Of a stretch of 64,000 nt of DNA, positions 21,344 through 32,454 are shown piece after piece. The translations under genes and the position numbers were made by a program. The notes under the pieces were generated by a model, which saw only the letters and a program-made list of their open reading frames with translations, was not told the DNA's origin and made no database searches. This DNA is from Coccinella septempunctata (Eukaryota > Arthropoda > Insecta > Coleoptera > Coccinellidae): NCBI RefSeq assembly GCF_907165205.1, contig NC_058190.1:5650001-5714000 (forward strand). Direction: 5' to 3'. Within the stretch, counting starts at the first letter, position 1. Each line of letters opens with the position of its first letter.

Positions 21344-23817
21344 GAAGGGTCGCGGGGAAAAACGATCAATATCAATTTTTTCAATTGTTGGGAATTTCAA
21401 TTTTTAAGTTTAAATACCTATAAAATGACGTCGGGTAAAGTTTTTGAGTTAGGAAAAAACCATAATGTTCTTCAATTATCTGTATTCAAGGTTACAAAGA
21501 TAAATAATTAAAAAGTATGTTGGTTCACTAAGAAAAAAAATGTAAACCTAAAAAAGTCCTTGACCTTGATCGGTATTTCCCGTCACAGCTGCTCCTCTAC
21601 ATCGGTATTTCCTGCTACGGCTGCTCTTATTCAATGTCAATGTTCAGTATCGTCTATTGGAGGATCGTCAAGGTACTCCACTTCGGCTTCTCCACTGTCG
21701 TTCTCATCAGTAGCAAGTGCTTCATAAAAATTATGAGCTAATGGGTTAATCAAAAATTGCTTAAGGTGCTTTAGGTCCTCAAGTTTTGCTTTTTTTATAG
21801 TAAGAGGGCCACTATATGCAGGGTCAAGAGTGGCATCTTGGTTCCTTTTGGTCTTTATCTGTTTCGTAGTTAGTGTAATAACAGCAGAGTTGAAGGCACC
21901 ACTGTACGTCGATTTATGATGTAAAAATCGAGGTTTGTTGCTATCGATCATCATGACTCGGATTGGTCTTGTTGCAACAGGACATTTCGTTGGATATCTA
22001 CCAGCTAGAAACTTAGTCCAGGTCTTGAACTCAACAGTCTTGCCACAGTCAATCACAGTAAAAGGTGAGGGGTTTCGTTGGCTCTCTTCGAAGACTTTCC
22101 TCCAGTCATCAGGTATCTCAGTGTACGACTTGGCATTAATTTTCCCCATATCTCTATCGCACTCCATGTAAGAGTGACCTCGAATTGGAAATATAACTTT
22201 TATCGAATCAAAGCGTTTTTTGGTGGAAACCATGTAATGTAAAAACCGTATTATTGTATAATTTTTATTTTGACCTGCACAAGAGTCACAGAAGACGACC
22301 AATTTTTTTACCTCTGGGTCAAGAATATTAAAAAAAAAATGTTCAAGCATGGAGCACACATCATCAGCTCCTTTTCGTGCAACCGTTTCATCGTAAGTGT
22401 AGAATATCGAAGATGAATCGGATAGCACATGCACATTGAATGATATAAAATTCAGCTGGCGACGATAGTAAACATCATTCGTTGTAATGTTGGGAGTGGG
22501 TAGATTTCGTTGATAATCCATGACTATACATTCAAGATCGTCCATCCTCTTGGCCTTTTTTCTGTATTTTTTTTTTAATTCGTAGAACTTATCACCTTTT
22601 AGTTTGTGCAGATCGTGCTCAACAGTTTTCTTTTTTAGAGATTTCTTCAGTCTCATGATTGTTTCAATTTCAGTGCAAGTGGCAATTTGGCGTTCAAGGA
22701 GGCTTATTTCTGACTTCTGTAGGTCGCATGTGCTACACGTGTCTTTGCTAGGGTAGCCAAACGATATGTTGAAATTTTCCTCAAAAATTTCACGAAATGT
22801 TGTATAACCAACAAGGTTATCAGGATTCTCGCTCATATACATTCTGTGTAGTTTTTAATGTTCAATTCTTCAGGAAGGTATACTTTTGAACTGTCTTTAG
22901 GTGAGTAGTGGGATTTTCGTCCTTTTAAAGCCTTTATGTAGTCAAAAACTTTAGTTTTGGTTTCGACACTCAATTTATGAGGTCGGTTATCATGTTTGCC
23001 TCTTTTATCGTCACCAACAACACCAGAAAAAGTCAATTTCCGTTTCAATGTTTATACACGTCGGTTAGAGATGCCGTGTATAGCTAAAAATGCTTTGTAG
23101 CAAACGTGAACATCTTGCAGCTTACCTTCAACGTAACATCGAACACGATAGGTGTAGGAGGCAGTATGAAAGTTTGCCTCATCGTCGTCTTTGGTATTTC
23201 TCCGTTGCTTGACAGGGACAATCGTTATCAAACCCCCTAAATATTCATTTTGACGGTTGTAATCACATAAATTATTAAAATCCTTCAAGATTCGTTTTCT
23301 TTCTTCCAGGGAAACAGATTCAAAACACTTGTACCTCTTACATCGGCAGTCGTCACCCATTTCGTAGGAACAAGCTTTAATTTTTTTCATCACCTCACTC
23401 ATTCTTCCGGTAATTTTTCGTTTTTTAGTACCAGCAGTATTCACGACCCTACCCTCACTACTGTCACTACACTCAACTTCACTAAAATCATCCATTTCGT
23501 ATGCAAAATAACGTTTATTGAGGAACTACGCAACAAAAATGTTTATCAGCACGAAACAAAACAATGAAATGACCGCGGTGGAAAGGAACAGAGTGGACTT
23601 TAAACTTTGACGTTGATCCCTTTTCCCAGTCACCGCGCGGACAATGATCTTTCTTTGCCGTCGCAGGGTTTTTTCTTCCTTCATTTTCTCAAATAGTATG
23701 ATCTTTTTTCCCGGTTTCGATTCACGTTGCGATTGGTACTGGAACAAGCTACTAGATGGCATGACAATCTCATTTTGTCACAAAATTGACATTGATCGTT
23801 CTTCCCCGCGACCCTTC
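21344..23817 (-). mobile_element. Near-complete Sola-like DNA transposon, ATAT target duplication
   Basis: The left end GAAGGGTCGCGGGGAAAAAC matches the inverse of the right end, GAAGGGTCGCGGGGAAGAAC. The match continues through CGATCAAT and TCAATTTT, giving inverted repeats of about 35 bp. ATAT flanks both ends (21340-21343 and 23818-23821). Four-base target duplications are a feature of Sola elements. The element is 2,474 bp and carries one transposase-like gene on the minus strand. The superfamily assignment rests on the target length and protein layout. Confidence 0.75.
21637..23495 (-). pseudogene. Sola-like transposase, one stop and one frameshift
   Basis: Three consecutive frames cover about 620 codons. 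The first (23495-23052) has a cysteine cluster (DCRCKRYKCF) and an ERKRILKDFNNL block. The second (23048-22833) follows in the same frame after a single TAA, with GVVGDDKRGKHDNRPHKLS and HYSPKDSSKVYLPEELNI. The third (22842-21637) is shifted and has DTCSTCDLQ, a Lys-rich coiled-coil-like region, FCDSCAGQNKN and FPIRGHSYMECDRDMG. The Asp-rich CAGQNKN and GHSY..D..G blocks look like the catalytic core of this insect transposase family. Two disabling changes suggest a recently inactivated copy. Confidence 0.75.
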
Positions 23818-23821
23818 ATAT

Positions 23822-26493
23822 GTTTTCATTTCAAAATCCTAGCTAAAACAGAAACGGAGATAATGGCCAAAGTTGGGATTTTCATTTTGACCCATAACTC
23901 GAAAACGAAAGAAGATAGAGGAATGCAGTTGATGGCATTATTAGTTTCTCTAAAAAAGACGACTGTAATGTCGTTGGGTTGAAAAAGTTGTCGTTCAGGT
24001 ATCACCACACATTACATTGAAATAGCATTATTTTTTAAGTTTGCTGGTGGTGTTAGTCCTAGTGATTCTTCCGATAACAGTGTTAAATTTACATTTGTTA
24101 TGGTTATTAAAGTATTCAAAAACTTGGGCAAGTCACACGGTATTTTATCAGGAAGTGAATAATTATGCAACTCTTTTGTTGTTTTTTTTATGTGGAGGCC
24201 GAGGAAACAGGGACTGTTAGTTTTTTTCGTATTTCTGGTGGAGTTTCTATATTTGAGCATTTATGTTGTATATTTTCTTATGAGTTGTATTTTGCACCGA
24301 TTATATTTTTATACTTATATAGTGAATACACTGTTTCAATAGAACAGTGCATCTTTTCGAGAGCATTTAATACAACTAAATTACATAGTATTATGTATTT
24401 ACATTTTGAAGAAATATTCATTCCATCTCTATACCACCCGTACAAAAGCTGCACAACGAAAGGCCACTGGTCCACCCGAAAAATTTCATATAAATCCTAA
24501 GAATTTCACAATCTTCATAGCAACATTTTATCACAGGTTGGTCATGATTTCGTTTTCTACACGTACAACAATTCCTCAGTGATGACTCCTTTGTAAATAC
24601 TTTCCAAACATTTTATAGCGAAACTAGATTAAAGGCAAGCTATGAAGTTTTTGTAGGCTACTAAGCTTTCGAATGTTTTCATTTGCTGATTAAATGTAAA
24701 AGCTGGTTGTTGAACCTTATATCTGTTTCTTGCATGGTGTATGGATCGAAACCAATCTTGCTTATTTTCTGGGAATAACGTCGGCCACATCTCGATTTGT
24801 TATTGAAATTTCAATGAAATAGGCATTCTTTGTATTCACAGAGAGAATATGATGATGATATTTATTATCTGAAAAGTTGAATATCAACTTACTTTTCGTA
24901 TATCTATTACCGATTTCCAAATAAATATTCTTAGAGTTCTTGATGAACATAAATACCTCTCTTTTGTACCTTGGAACAACGAAAATATTCTTCAGGTGAG
25001 GAATTTCCCTTGTAATGACGCGTTTGTTTGTCCTCCACAATTTTTGTGAGGTTAGAAGGTTCGAATTGTAATAATAATGATAATAATAATGTTTAAAGAA
25101 AACAACAATAGGCCATAACAGACAACAAAGAGTTTAAGAATTTAATGAACACTGAAAGACCACAAAAGTGCCAGGCACTTGTGCGTGGTGAATATACATT
25201 ATTTAAATATTTACGTGTGGGTGAGTACTATATTTCAAGAATACGATAAGAAAACTCGAAAGAATCTACAAGAAAACAAAAAGTGTTACTTTCATTCAAA
25301 GACAAGATATGAATGGTTGCCTATTGATTTGCGTTGATTTAGAATTGCAGCAATAATTTTCACTGAAATCTATATGAATCAGGACTTCACTTCTTGTTAA
25401 GTTGTTCTTAATATGTTGAATTTCTTTGTATCGATGTGTTATATTCCCATCATGTTGAAAAAAAATGGGTTATGCCTCTTCCAGGTTCTCAACCAGTTGT
25501 TTTATTCCAACATTTCCATTGATGTGATTCTGGAGCATACAAGGCATTTGTCTCGAATTTCTTCAGATTTTGTCGATATGAGGTATTTTATCATTCGTAC
25601 CCGTAACAATATTTTCGAAAAAGTTTAATACTATCGGACCAATTTATAAAAACACTGCTTTCGGAAGGATCCAGAAAATAAAAGAATTTTTTGTTACATC
25701 GACAATCGACGAGCAATAATGATTCCCTTCAATGAAATGGGCGTCACAAGATGTTTAATTGTAATTTCATATTTTTTTCCAAGAAGTATTCCATAATTGT
25801 TCCATCATCATTGAAAATCACAGATGATATGTGTTGGGGCAAAACTTGGAATGTATCGTTTTCATTAAATTCAATACAATGTCTATAACGAAATTTGAAA
25901 CCCAGCACACACTATCGAAAGTTTACAAAATCTGATACTTTTATTTCTTTCACACCGCAGCTCATTTTATGTGGGAAGAGAGTGTATTCTCTATTCAGAA
26001 AAAAGTTCGTAGTCGATATCGTTGATTAAGCCATTTTCAAGAAATTTCATAATATTGAAGGGCCTCCATTTCCTCGAATTATCGTCTAGATCCACGAAAC
26101 CTATTCGAGAAAGCAGATAAAAATAATATAATTCCTTGAGTTTTGGGAGAATTGAATGGATGCGATATGATTTGATGCCTTTGAATGTAAAAATCACCAG
26201 GACCTTGTAGTTATCTCTAACAACCCTTGCACCTGATAAAACCAATTATGGGATTGCAAGCCCCGATTTTTCATATCTGTATCTCACTGCGTTATATTTC
26301 TCTATGGCTTTAATTTCAATGTGTTTCATTACAGAAACAAAAACATGCTATGACATAAGTTTAAATGGAAAATGGTTCATAGGATCCTTGAAACTTATAT
26401 TTTTATTTATCCATCCAATTCACATTATTGAATTTATCAAAAAGCATTCACATATGAAATTTGAAAATATGGAATAAACTGTTTTCGTTCAAC
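23822..26493 (-). other. Unassigned; cysteine-rich coding debris
   Basis: Short minus-strand frames (25040-24762, 26245-25991) lack recognisable domains. Around 24590-24500 one minus-strand frame reads SSLRNCCTCRKRNHDQP, which suggests a zinc-binding module of a decayed transposon protein. A TAA/TGA-repeat microsatellite lies near 25070-25095. Nothing here could be assigned. Confidence 0.3.
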
Positions 26494-26870
26494 TCACCTA
26501 TCGTTTTGTCGGTATTTACATACTAAACATAGGTGCTTTGTGCAGCCTCTATCAGTAGATTCATATAAGATTAATGAAAATTTTGTTGTTTTCAAAATTG
26601 TACATAAATTATTTATTAATTGCATCTTTCCAATCACATTTTTAATTATGGCAGAACATTTTGTTTGCTTGCATTTAATGTTTTTTGCTACTTCTGAGTC
26701 AGGACAAATTTTGGGAAGAAGTTGTACAAAATGGTCCATTAAATTGTAGGATACATTATGTTCTGATACGAACGCTGCTATGTGCATTTCAGATTTTTTC
26801 ATTATTTTATCCAAACTGTTGAATTTTTGAAAGGATGATAACGTTTGCTGTCCTTCCTAACTGTCAGAAT
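26494..26870 (-). pseudogene. hAT-family transposase fragment (DUF4371-like region)
   Basis: The frame 26814-26494 reads EMHIAAFVSEHNVSYNLMDH, then ICPDSEVAKNIKCKQTKCSA, then FSLILYESTDRG. In hAT-related proteins of the ZNF862/DUF4371 type this is the region before the first catalytic Asp, normally written DESTD. Here it reads YESTD, so the key acidic residue is substituted. Downstream coding is lost. Confidence 0.68.
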
Positions 26871-27780
26871 CAGTTCGAAAAAAGGTTGTATTGTAGTAAT
26901 AATTCTTTGGGCCTGTTATATCTGAACTTGTAACTTTCGAAACTAATTTCGAGAAATGATTATGAAATGGACTTTTTGTGTGTGGGATGTTGAATTTTCG
27001 TTCATATTTTCCAATATATAATGCTTTTCATAAGAAACTTCTGGGTTTTTACTTCCGCATAAAGTTGAAACATATTCGTGCAATGTACGCACCTCGTCAT
27101 TTACGAACGGATTCATTAAAAGAGCAGGAAAATGGCGGAACTGTTCTTCAACTTTATTGTACACAAATTCAAGCTTGAGAACTTTGTGTCAGTTCCACCC
27201 GCAATTTTATTGACTTGCTTGCACCACTAAAATAAGCTACGGCTGATGATTGTTTCACATAAAATCTTATCGAGATTATCTGATGCACATTTCATTATGC
27301 CATAATTCAAATTTTTTGATAAAATATGAAATAATTTTCGAAATATTTTTCCTCTCGCATATTCTTGGGATGTAATAAAATAGATAACTGAAGGAATGAC
27401 TGGAAAGAAAATGGGCATATAAACCTGGTTTTATTAAATTCTCAGATTCATATGTCCTAGATTCAATGAAATCTGTATCCTTCACTAGCTCATTATTACT
27501 GAGTGAGTTATCCCTACAAATATCGCCCCTTTTAATAGACTCATTTTTGAAAATTGTTTTTATGACTGCACCAGTCATATACACAATTGTACATCTGGTG
27601 AGTCTTGTCCTATTTACTCATTTGTACTTCATTTTGTTGTGAACAATATTTTTGAAAACTGTTGGTCTCCAAAAAAGATTGTAAATTGTCCAAACGACCT
27701 GTGTATGACAGATCCTTTCGACAATTAGAACCAAATGAAGATCAATTATCAGATCAGGAGACAAAATACAAAATCAATTC
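26871..27780. other. Unassigned debris, possibly P-like
   Basis: Minus-strand frames at 27164-26943 and 27584-27276 show no confident domain. Their position directly downstream of the P-like block at 27.8 kb makes them candidates for its degraded C-terminus. Confidence 0.25.
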
Positions 27781-28661
27781 AAGTTTGAACTACATCTTGA
27801 CCTACTTCTTTGTCACTTCTCAATTACAAGCTCTAGCCAATTTATCCCATTGTGAAATGGGCTTCATTAGAGATCCTACAGTATGACTGAAGACCTGGGT
27901 GCACATTTTCACCTTCATTTTATTCATTTTCGAAGGAAGCACATGGGCATCAGTCAATTTAAAACAGATTCTAGTATCTGGATCAGATATGTCCATATAG
28001 TAGAATTGTTGAATGTGTTGCCATTTTGCTATTTTCATTGTTCATTAAAATGTGTGCCCTCTTATTTAGCAAATTGTTCCTGAGGTAGATGAGGGGTGTC
28101 GAAAAGGGGTTAAACTTCTTCATCATTTACTAGGAACCCCAGGTACCTATCTTGAATATTTTGTTGAAGACACACTTTCTTCCGTTTTTCTATCAGCAGT
28201 TTTATTGCTGTTTGGTTGGTTGTGCCCTGATCACAAATTGTGACGAGCACTACCAACCCAATGCTGTGGCATGCTGATATCGATTCTTTAATTAAATTTT
28301 TCAATTTCACCGCTTTTATGGGACCTTTACTGAAAGTAAAGGCAAGCGGTTGTTTGAATTGTTTGTATAAGCCTTTTAAAAAGAAAACATTTGCATGGTC
28401 CGCTAAAACCGCTGCCCTCTCATCTCCATAATCCTCTAAACCAATAATTATATCTTGGGCTCTGTTATAACGCAAGTGAGTTTGTAATGCTAATTCATCA
28501 AAAATAAGAGCACAAAATCTTTGGGGAAACGATGTCTTTGACTTGCACGATCCATACATCCAGCGCAGTGAGACTGAAATCGAATCTTGAATCGCAAATT
28601 TATTATAAGTATAGTCAAAGAAACTTATGAGTGATTTTTGAACCAACACAAAATCTAACAA
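27780..28661 (-). pseudogene. P-like transposase, central catalytic part
   Basis: The frame 28661-28110 carries ALIFDELALQTHLRYN, then IIGLEDYGDER, ADHANVFFLKGLYKQFKQPL and VVLVTICDQGTTNQTAI. This is the RNase H-like core and GTP-binding insertion of THAP9/P transposases. A second frame (28038-27820) continues with CFKLTDAHVLPSKMNKMKV and TQVFSHTVGSLM, which normally follows. A frameshift separates the two. Lineage similarity to the copy at 35 kb is clear. Confidence 0.78.
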
Positions 28662-28689
28662 ATGAGTTCACATGCTTATGTTATAATCT

Positions 28690-29015
28690 AATTCTATGTT
28701 ATATAAGCTAATTAAAATACATATATCTATATTTACAAATGAGTAATATCAGCAAAAACAAGAATATTATACCATCACCTTATGAAACATTCACCACTTG
28801 AACTTAAAATAAATATGCATGCATCTAAATATATACAAAAGAATAAAAAACCAGTCAACCTGTTTACTTTCTTCTCTTTGATGAAAAGAATTCTTGTTTG
28901 TCTAGTTTCCTTTTAGCACATACTTGATCCCCTTTTGCCATCACCATAATTTTAGCCACACACCTTCATAGTATTGAAAACACTTTTTTAATCTATATGT
29001 ACATATTGTAAAAGC
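28690..29015. other. Unassigned AT-rich spacer
   Basis: No frame, repeat or signal was recognised between the P-like remnant and the SWIM-domain remnant. Confidence 0.35.
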
Positions 29016-29019
29016 GAAT

Positions 29020-29823
29020 TTACCTATCAAATTCGTCATCATCCAGAGATCTCAAATAGTTGTTCGCAGTTTCAAGTTTTTCCTATCTTATTGCTTTTTT
29101 ATCCAACATATTTCCATTGCCATTTTCACATTTCTTTTTCTTTATAAAGTCCTGAATTTCTTCACTATTAGCTTCTTTGATCACTGAAGGTTTTTCCAAA
29201 GACAGCTGTTTGGCAACATCACCTAAAACAGAATCACTTCCCTACCTTTGCTCATGCAAACACACTACATGTATGTGTTTACACATGTTAGTTTTTATGG
29301 CAAACTCAGGACATTCACATCTATATCGATGAATGCAAACTTTACAAATTTTACAAAATAATGTTCGGCATTCTATCTCACACAATTCATGATATACTAC
29401 CTTGTAAAACTTATCACCTGTTGAAAATTTTACCAGAAACTCTCCAAATCCCACATCCAAAACTTCTGTTTTTTTCTCTGAATGTAATATTTCCGCAGCT
29501 TTATGAGCCCTAACAACAAGCCCGTCTTGATAGTTATTGGAATGCGGTCTTTCCATCTATAAAGAATTTAATGTCTTGAAAACAGAAACAGAAAAAATAT
29601 CGTATTATTTTTGGAAGAAGTGAATCTGTAATATCCTTTGCCACATTTTGCCATCAACTAAATTTTCAATTTCATTCAGTAGGAGATCAATTGTTACATT
29701 TGCTTTTCTCTTCAACTGGTTAGTTTTCAGGATATTTTTCAGACTTTTGGCAATTACTCGAAGTGAACTGTTACCAAACGATTGAGTCGAAGATGGTAAA
29801 ATAAAATCTTCATTGTACATCAA
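29020..29823 (-). pseudogene. MULE-like transposase C-terminus with SWIM zinc finger
   Basis: The upstream block (29823-29605) contains STQSFGNSSLRVIAKSLKN and a KRKANVTIDLLLNEI helix, resembling the region after the MULE catalytic domain. The next frame (29556-29242) has CEIECRTLFCKICKVCIH followed by YRCECPEF and NMCKHIHV, a SWIM-type CxCx(n)CxH finger. After a stop, a LDKKAIR.EKLETANNYLRS block continues to about 29020. SWIM fingers typify MULE-related transposases and bind DNA or partner proteins. The catalytic part is missing here. Confidence 0.65.
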
Positions 29824-30004
29824 ACACGAACATCAACTGAGCGAAGGTGGGAAATTCGGTGTTTGAGGAGATGAAAGTTTCCCAATGAGTGCTCTTTGGT
29901 CATCTCCATCCTCTATCTATAGAGAAATCTGTTACATTCTTCCCGTTACGGTGGGAGTCTCCTTCGATATACCTATATCGCGGCTCTTCCCGGAACTTTC
30001 CCTC

Positions 30005-31150
30005 TACTTAACTCAACTAGATCTCCACCTAGAGCTCTTAAATTTTGGAGAACATTGACGATGCTGTCAATAAATTGACGAAGAGATGAGGCGGTGGAAT
30101 TCTTCTGATTAGTCAATGAGAAGAGAGGAGCAACCCTTTATTTTCATAATTGTCCATGAACTTCTTCCAAGCTATGGGGAACGAGACTTCCGTTAAAGGA
30201 AGACTAGAGATGGCGTCGAGAGTATCCTTGGATAAACACGCCCGAAGGTGATGTAACCTTTCACTGTCAGAGATGAAGTGTTATTGATGAGTTCGAGAGG
30301 CGTGATCCATACGGTTGATGATATGGAACACCAAGAGATCTTCACCTAGAGCTTTCATACTTTGAAGAGGATTGACGATGCTGTCAATAAATTGACGAAG
30401 AGATGAGGCCGTGGAATTTTTCTGATTTGCCAATGAGAAGGAGAGAAGTTTTGCGTATTGAGAAGAGAGGAGCAGCCTTTTATTCTCATATTTGCCCATA
30501 AGCTTCTTCCAAGGAACGAGACTTCCGTTAAGGGAAGACTAGAGATGGTGTCGAGAGGTTCGTGAGAGAGACACGTCCGAAGGTAATGTAACCTTTCAAT
30601 GTCAGAAATTGAGGTGCTATTGATAACGAGGGATCGAAAAAGGTCTCGGAATGCAGGCCATTTTGAGAAATCGCCTGAGAAGGTGGGAATTGAGATGTCA
30701 GGCAATCGTGGACGTGTTTGAGAAGGCTGAGGTGCTTGAGCAGAAGTGGATGGCTGTGAATCCACAGGATTGAGTGACATATTGAGTTGGATTAATTTCG
30801 AGATGGCTGATTGGAATAGAGAGTATTCCTCGAAGAAGACTGAGGATGAGAAATATTCGTGGTCGAGACAAGACTCAGGCCACGCTGACTCAAAATACGA
30901 GTGAGTCTTTGAGAAGTTCTTGTGAAGGTCTTGCAGTTGTTCTTGAGTGTGAGACAGGTCTTGCACAGTCCATGTTGAGACGTTGGACAGCTTAGAGAAG
31001 ATGTCCTTCATGAGTTGCAGTCTACTCATTTGAGTAGCGACTTTTAATTTGATGTTGGTGGGAAGACCAGCGGAGTAGGTGGGACCTGGAGTTGAGTGTC
31101 ATCCTCTTTTGGAGTTGGAGAAGATCTCCCCGACTTTTGAGACATGATCC
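30005..31150 (-). pseudogene. BEL/Pao LTR-retrotransposon gag remnant A
   Basis: The minus-strand frame 31029-30355 holds a coiled-coil-like N-terminus. It then has RPRLPDISIPTFSGDFSKWP, FRDLFRSLV and DIERLHYLRTCL. This series is the conserved DUF1759 gag core of BEL/Pao elements. It is followed by a shifted KRLLLSSQYAKLL block. The downstream half is tandemly duplicated and frameshifted, and no protease, reverse transcriptase or integrase follows. A TGTTACATTCTTCCC string at 29931 could be part of a decayed LTR, which is unproven. Confidence 0.85.
30040..30620. repeat. Direct duplication within BEL gag
   Basis: A block with ACATTGACGATGCTGTCAAT near 30052 (GATTGACGATGCTGTCAATA near 30370) continues through GAGATGAGGCSGTGGAAT, GGAACGAGACTTCCGTTAA and GACTAGAGATGGYGTCGAGA. 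It occurs twice about 320 bp apart, with several indels. Confidence 0.85.
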
Positions 31151-31193
31151 TTTTGAGATGTTAATCGATTGATTATTATAATATAAAATAATA

Positions 31194-32452
31194 AAGGTTG
31201 GCCCATTTAAAAATTGGAATTTAATTTTGCTATAAAAAAAAACTGCTCAATATTTTTCCATGGTTGAACATTTATTTAAAAGGTTGGTTCATGACATTTA
31301 TTTATGAAAAATAATTTCGGCCAAATGACCACCACGGCTGACTTGGCAGTAGCCTATTCGTTCCACCCAATTTTTTAATACATTTTCGATTGTTTGGGGC
31401 TCTATTTCACCAATAGCAGCTTGAATTTCGGTCTTGAGGTCTTGAATTGTTTCTGGATTGTTGGCGTAACACTTATCTTTCACCGCTCCCCAAAGATAAT
31501 AATCCAATGGCGTCAGATCGCAGCTTCTTGGTGGCCAATTCACATCAGCATTTCTGCTGATTATTCGATTTCCGAAAATGCGGCGTAAAACATCGATTGT
31601 GGCGTGTGCTGTATGGCTCGTTGCACCGTCCTGTTGAAACCAAACATCGTCCAAGTCGTCAGCTTCAATTTCTTGAAAGAACCAATCGTTCAACATTGCT
31701 GCTTCATTTTCAAAGAAAAATGGACCGATGATGCCGCCAGACCAAAGTCCGCACCAAACAGTCACTCGTTGTGGGTGCATTGGCTTCTCTATGACGACGT
31801 GCGGGTTTTCTGTGCCCCAGATGCGACAATTTTGCTTATTAACATAACCACCGAGGTGGAAATGAGCTTCGTCCGAAAAGATGATTTTTCGATAAAATTC
31901 GTTATCCTCCGCCAAACAATTTTCCGCCCAATTTGCGAACCGTAGACGACTCGGATGGTCAATTGGCTTTAGCTGTTGCACCAATTGAACTTTATACGGC
32001 TTCATGGCAAGATCTTTACGCAAAATTCGCATCAAAGAAGTGCGTGAAATGTCCAATTGTTGAGAACGATGGCGAACTGATGTTGATGGTTGTTCACGCA
32101 CACTTTCAGCCACAGCAGCAATATTTTCGGTTGAACGGACCGAACGTGTACGTACACGTGTTGGTTTATCCACCAACATTCCGGTTTCACGAACACGCTT
32201 CACAAATTGATCCACAAATTGGGTTTTTGGAACATTTTTTTTGTCGATTTTTTTTCTTAAATTTCTCACAGTTTGAGTAGAAGACTCACCACTTTGGAAA
32301 TAAGTTTTTAATATTTCCCAACTTTCTTCAATAGCGTCCCATTTCAACTTCAAATTTTCAACTAAATATTAGTCACGTCAAAAAGAATAGTTGACGTTTA
32401 TAAAGTCAAATAATCGGTAGTTCAAATTCCAAACACTAGATGGACCACCCTT
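31194..32452 (-). mobile_element. Mariner element of the DD41D (rosa-like) group, 1.26 kb
   Basis: The left end AAGGTTGGCCCATTTA and the inverse of the right end, AAGGGTGGTCCATCTA, form imperfect inverted repeats. TA flanks both (31192-31193 and 32453-32454). The size and single intact transposase frame match a full-length mariner. It sits next to the start of BEL gag remnant A. Confidence 0.85.
31298..32353 (-). CDS. Intact DD41D mariner transposase, 351 aa
   Basis: The single open frame covers the usual mariner length with no stop or shift. The N-terminal half has two helix-turn-helix modules for terminal-repeat binding. The catalytic core has FSDEAHFHLGG (first D), VWFQQDGATSHTA (second D) and WPPRSCDLTPLDYYLW (third D). 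Counting from the second Asp to that of PLDYYLW gives 41 intervening residues. This spacing defines the rosa-like DD41D branch of Tc1/mariner rather than the classic DD34D. The start is the first ATG after the terminal repeat, 99 bp inside the right end. SPDL is replaced by SCDL. Activity is plausible but untested. Confidence 0.9.
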   Translation of the reverse strand: MKLKWDAIEESWEILKTYFQSGESSTQTVRNLRKKIDKKNVPKTQFVDQFVKRVRETGMLVDKPTRVRTRSVRSTENIAAVAESVREQPSTSVRHRSQQLDISRTSLMRILRKDLAMKPYKVQLVQQLKPIDHPSRLRFANWAENCLAEDNEFYRKIIFSDEAHFHLGGYVNKQNCRIWGTENPHVVIEKPMHPQRVTVWCGLWSGGIIGPFFFENEAAMLNDWFFQEIEADDLDDVWFQQDGATSHTAHATIDVLRRIFGNRIISRNADVNWPPRSCDLTPLDYYLWGAVKDKCYANNPETIQDLKTEIQAAIGEIEPQTIENVLKNWVERIGYCQVSRGGHLAEIIFHK

Positions 32453-32454
32453 TA

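Noticed and set aside
29931..30010. LTR of the BEL remnant
   Set aside because: Only a TGTTAC start-like string was seen; no second LTR, primer-binding site or polypurine tract was found.
31394..32280. Plus-strand frames within the mariner
   Set aside because: They are shadows of the intact transposase on the other strand.
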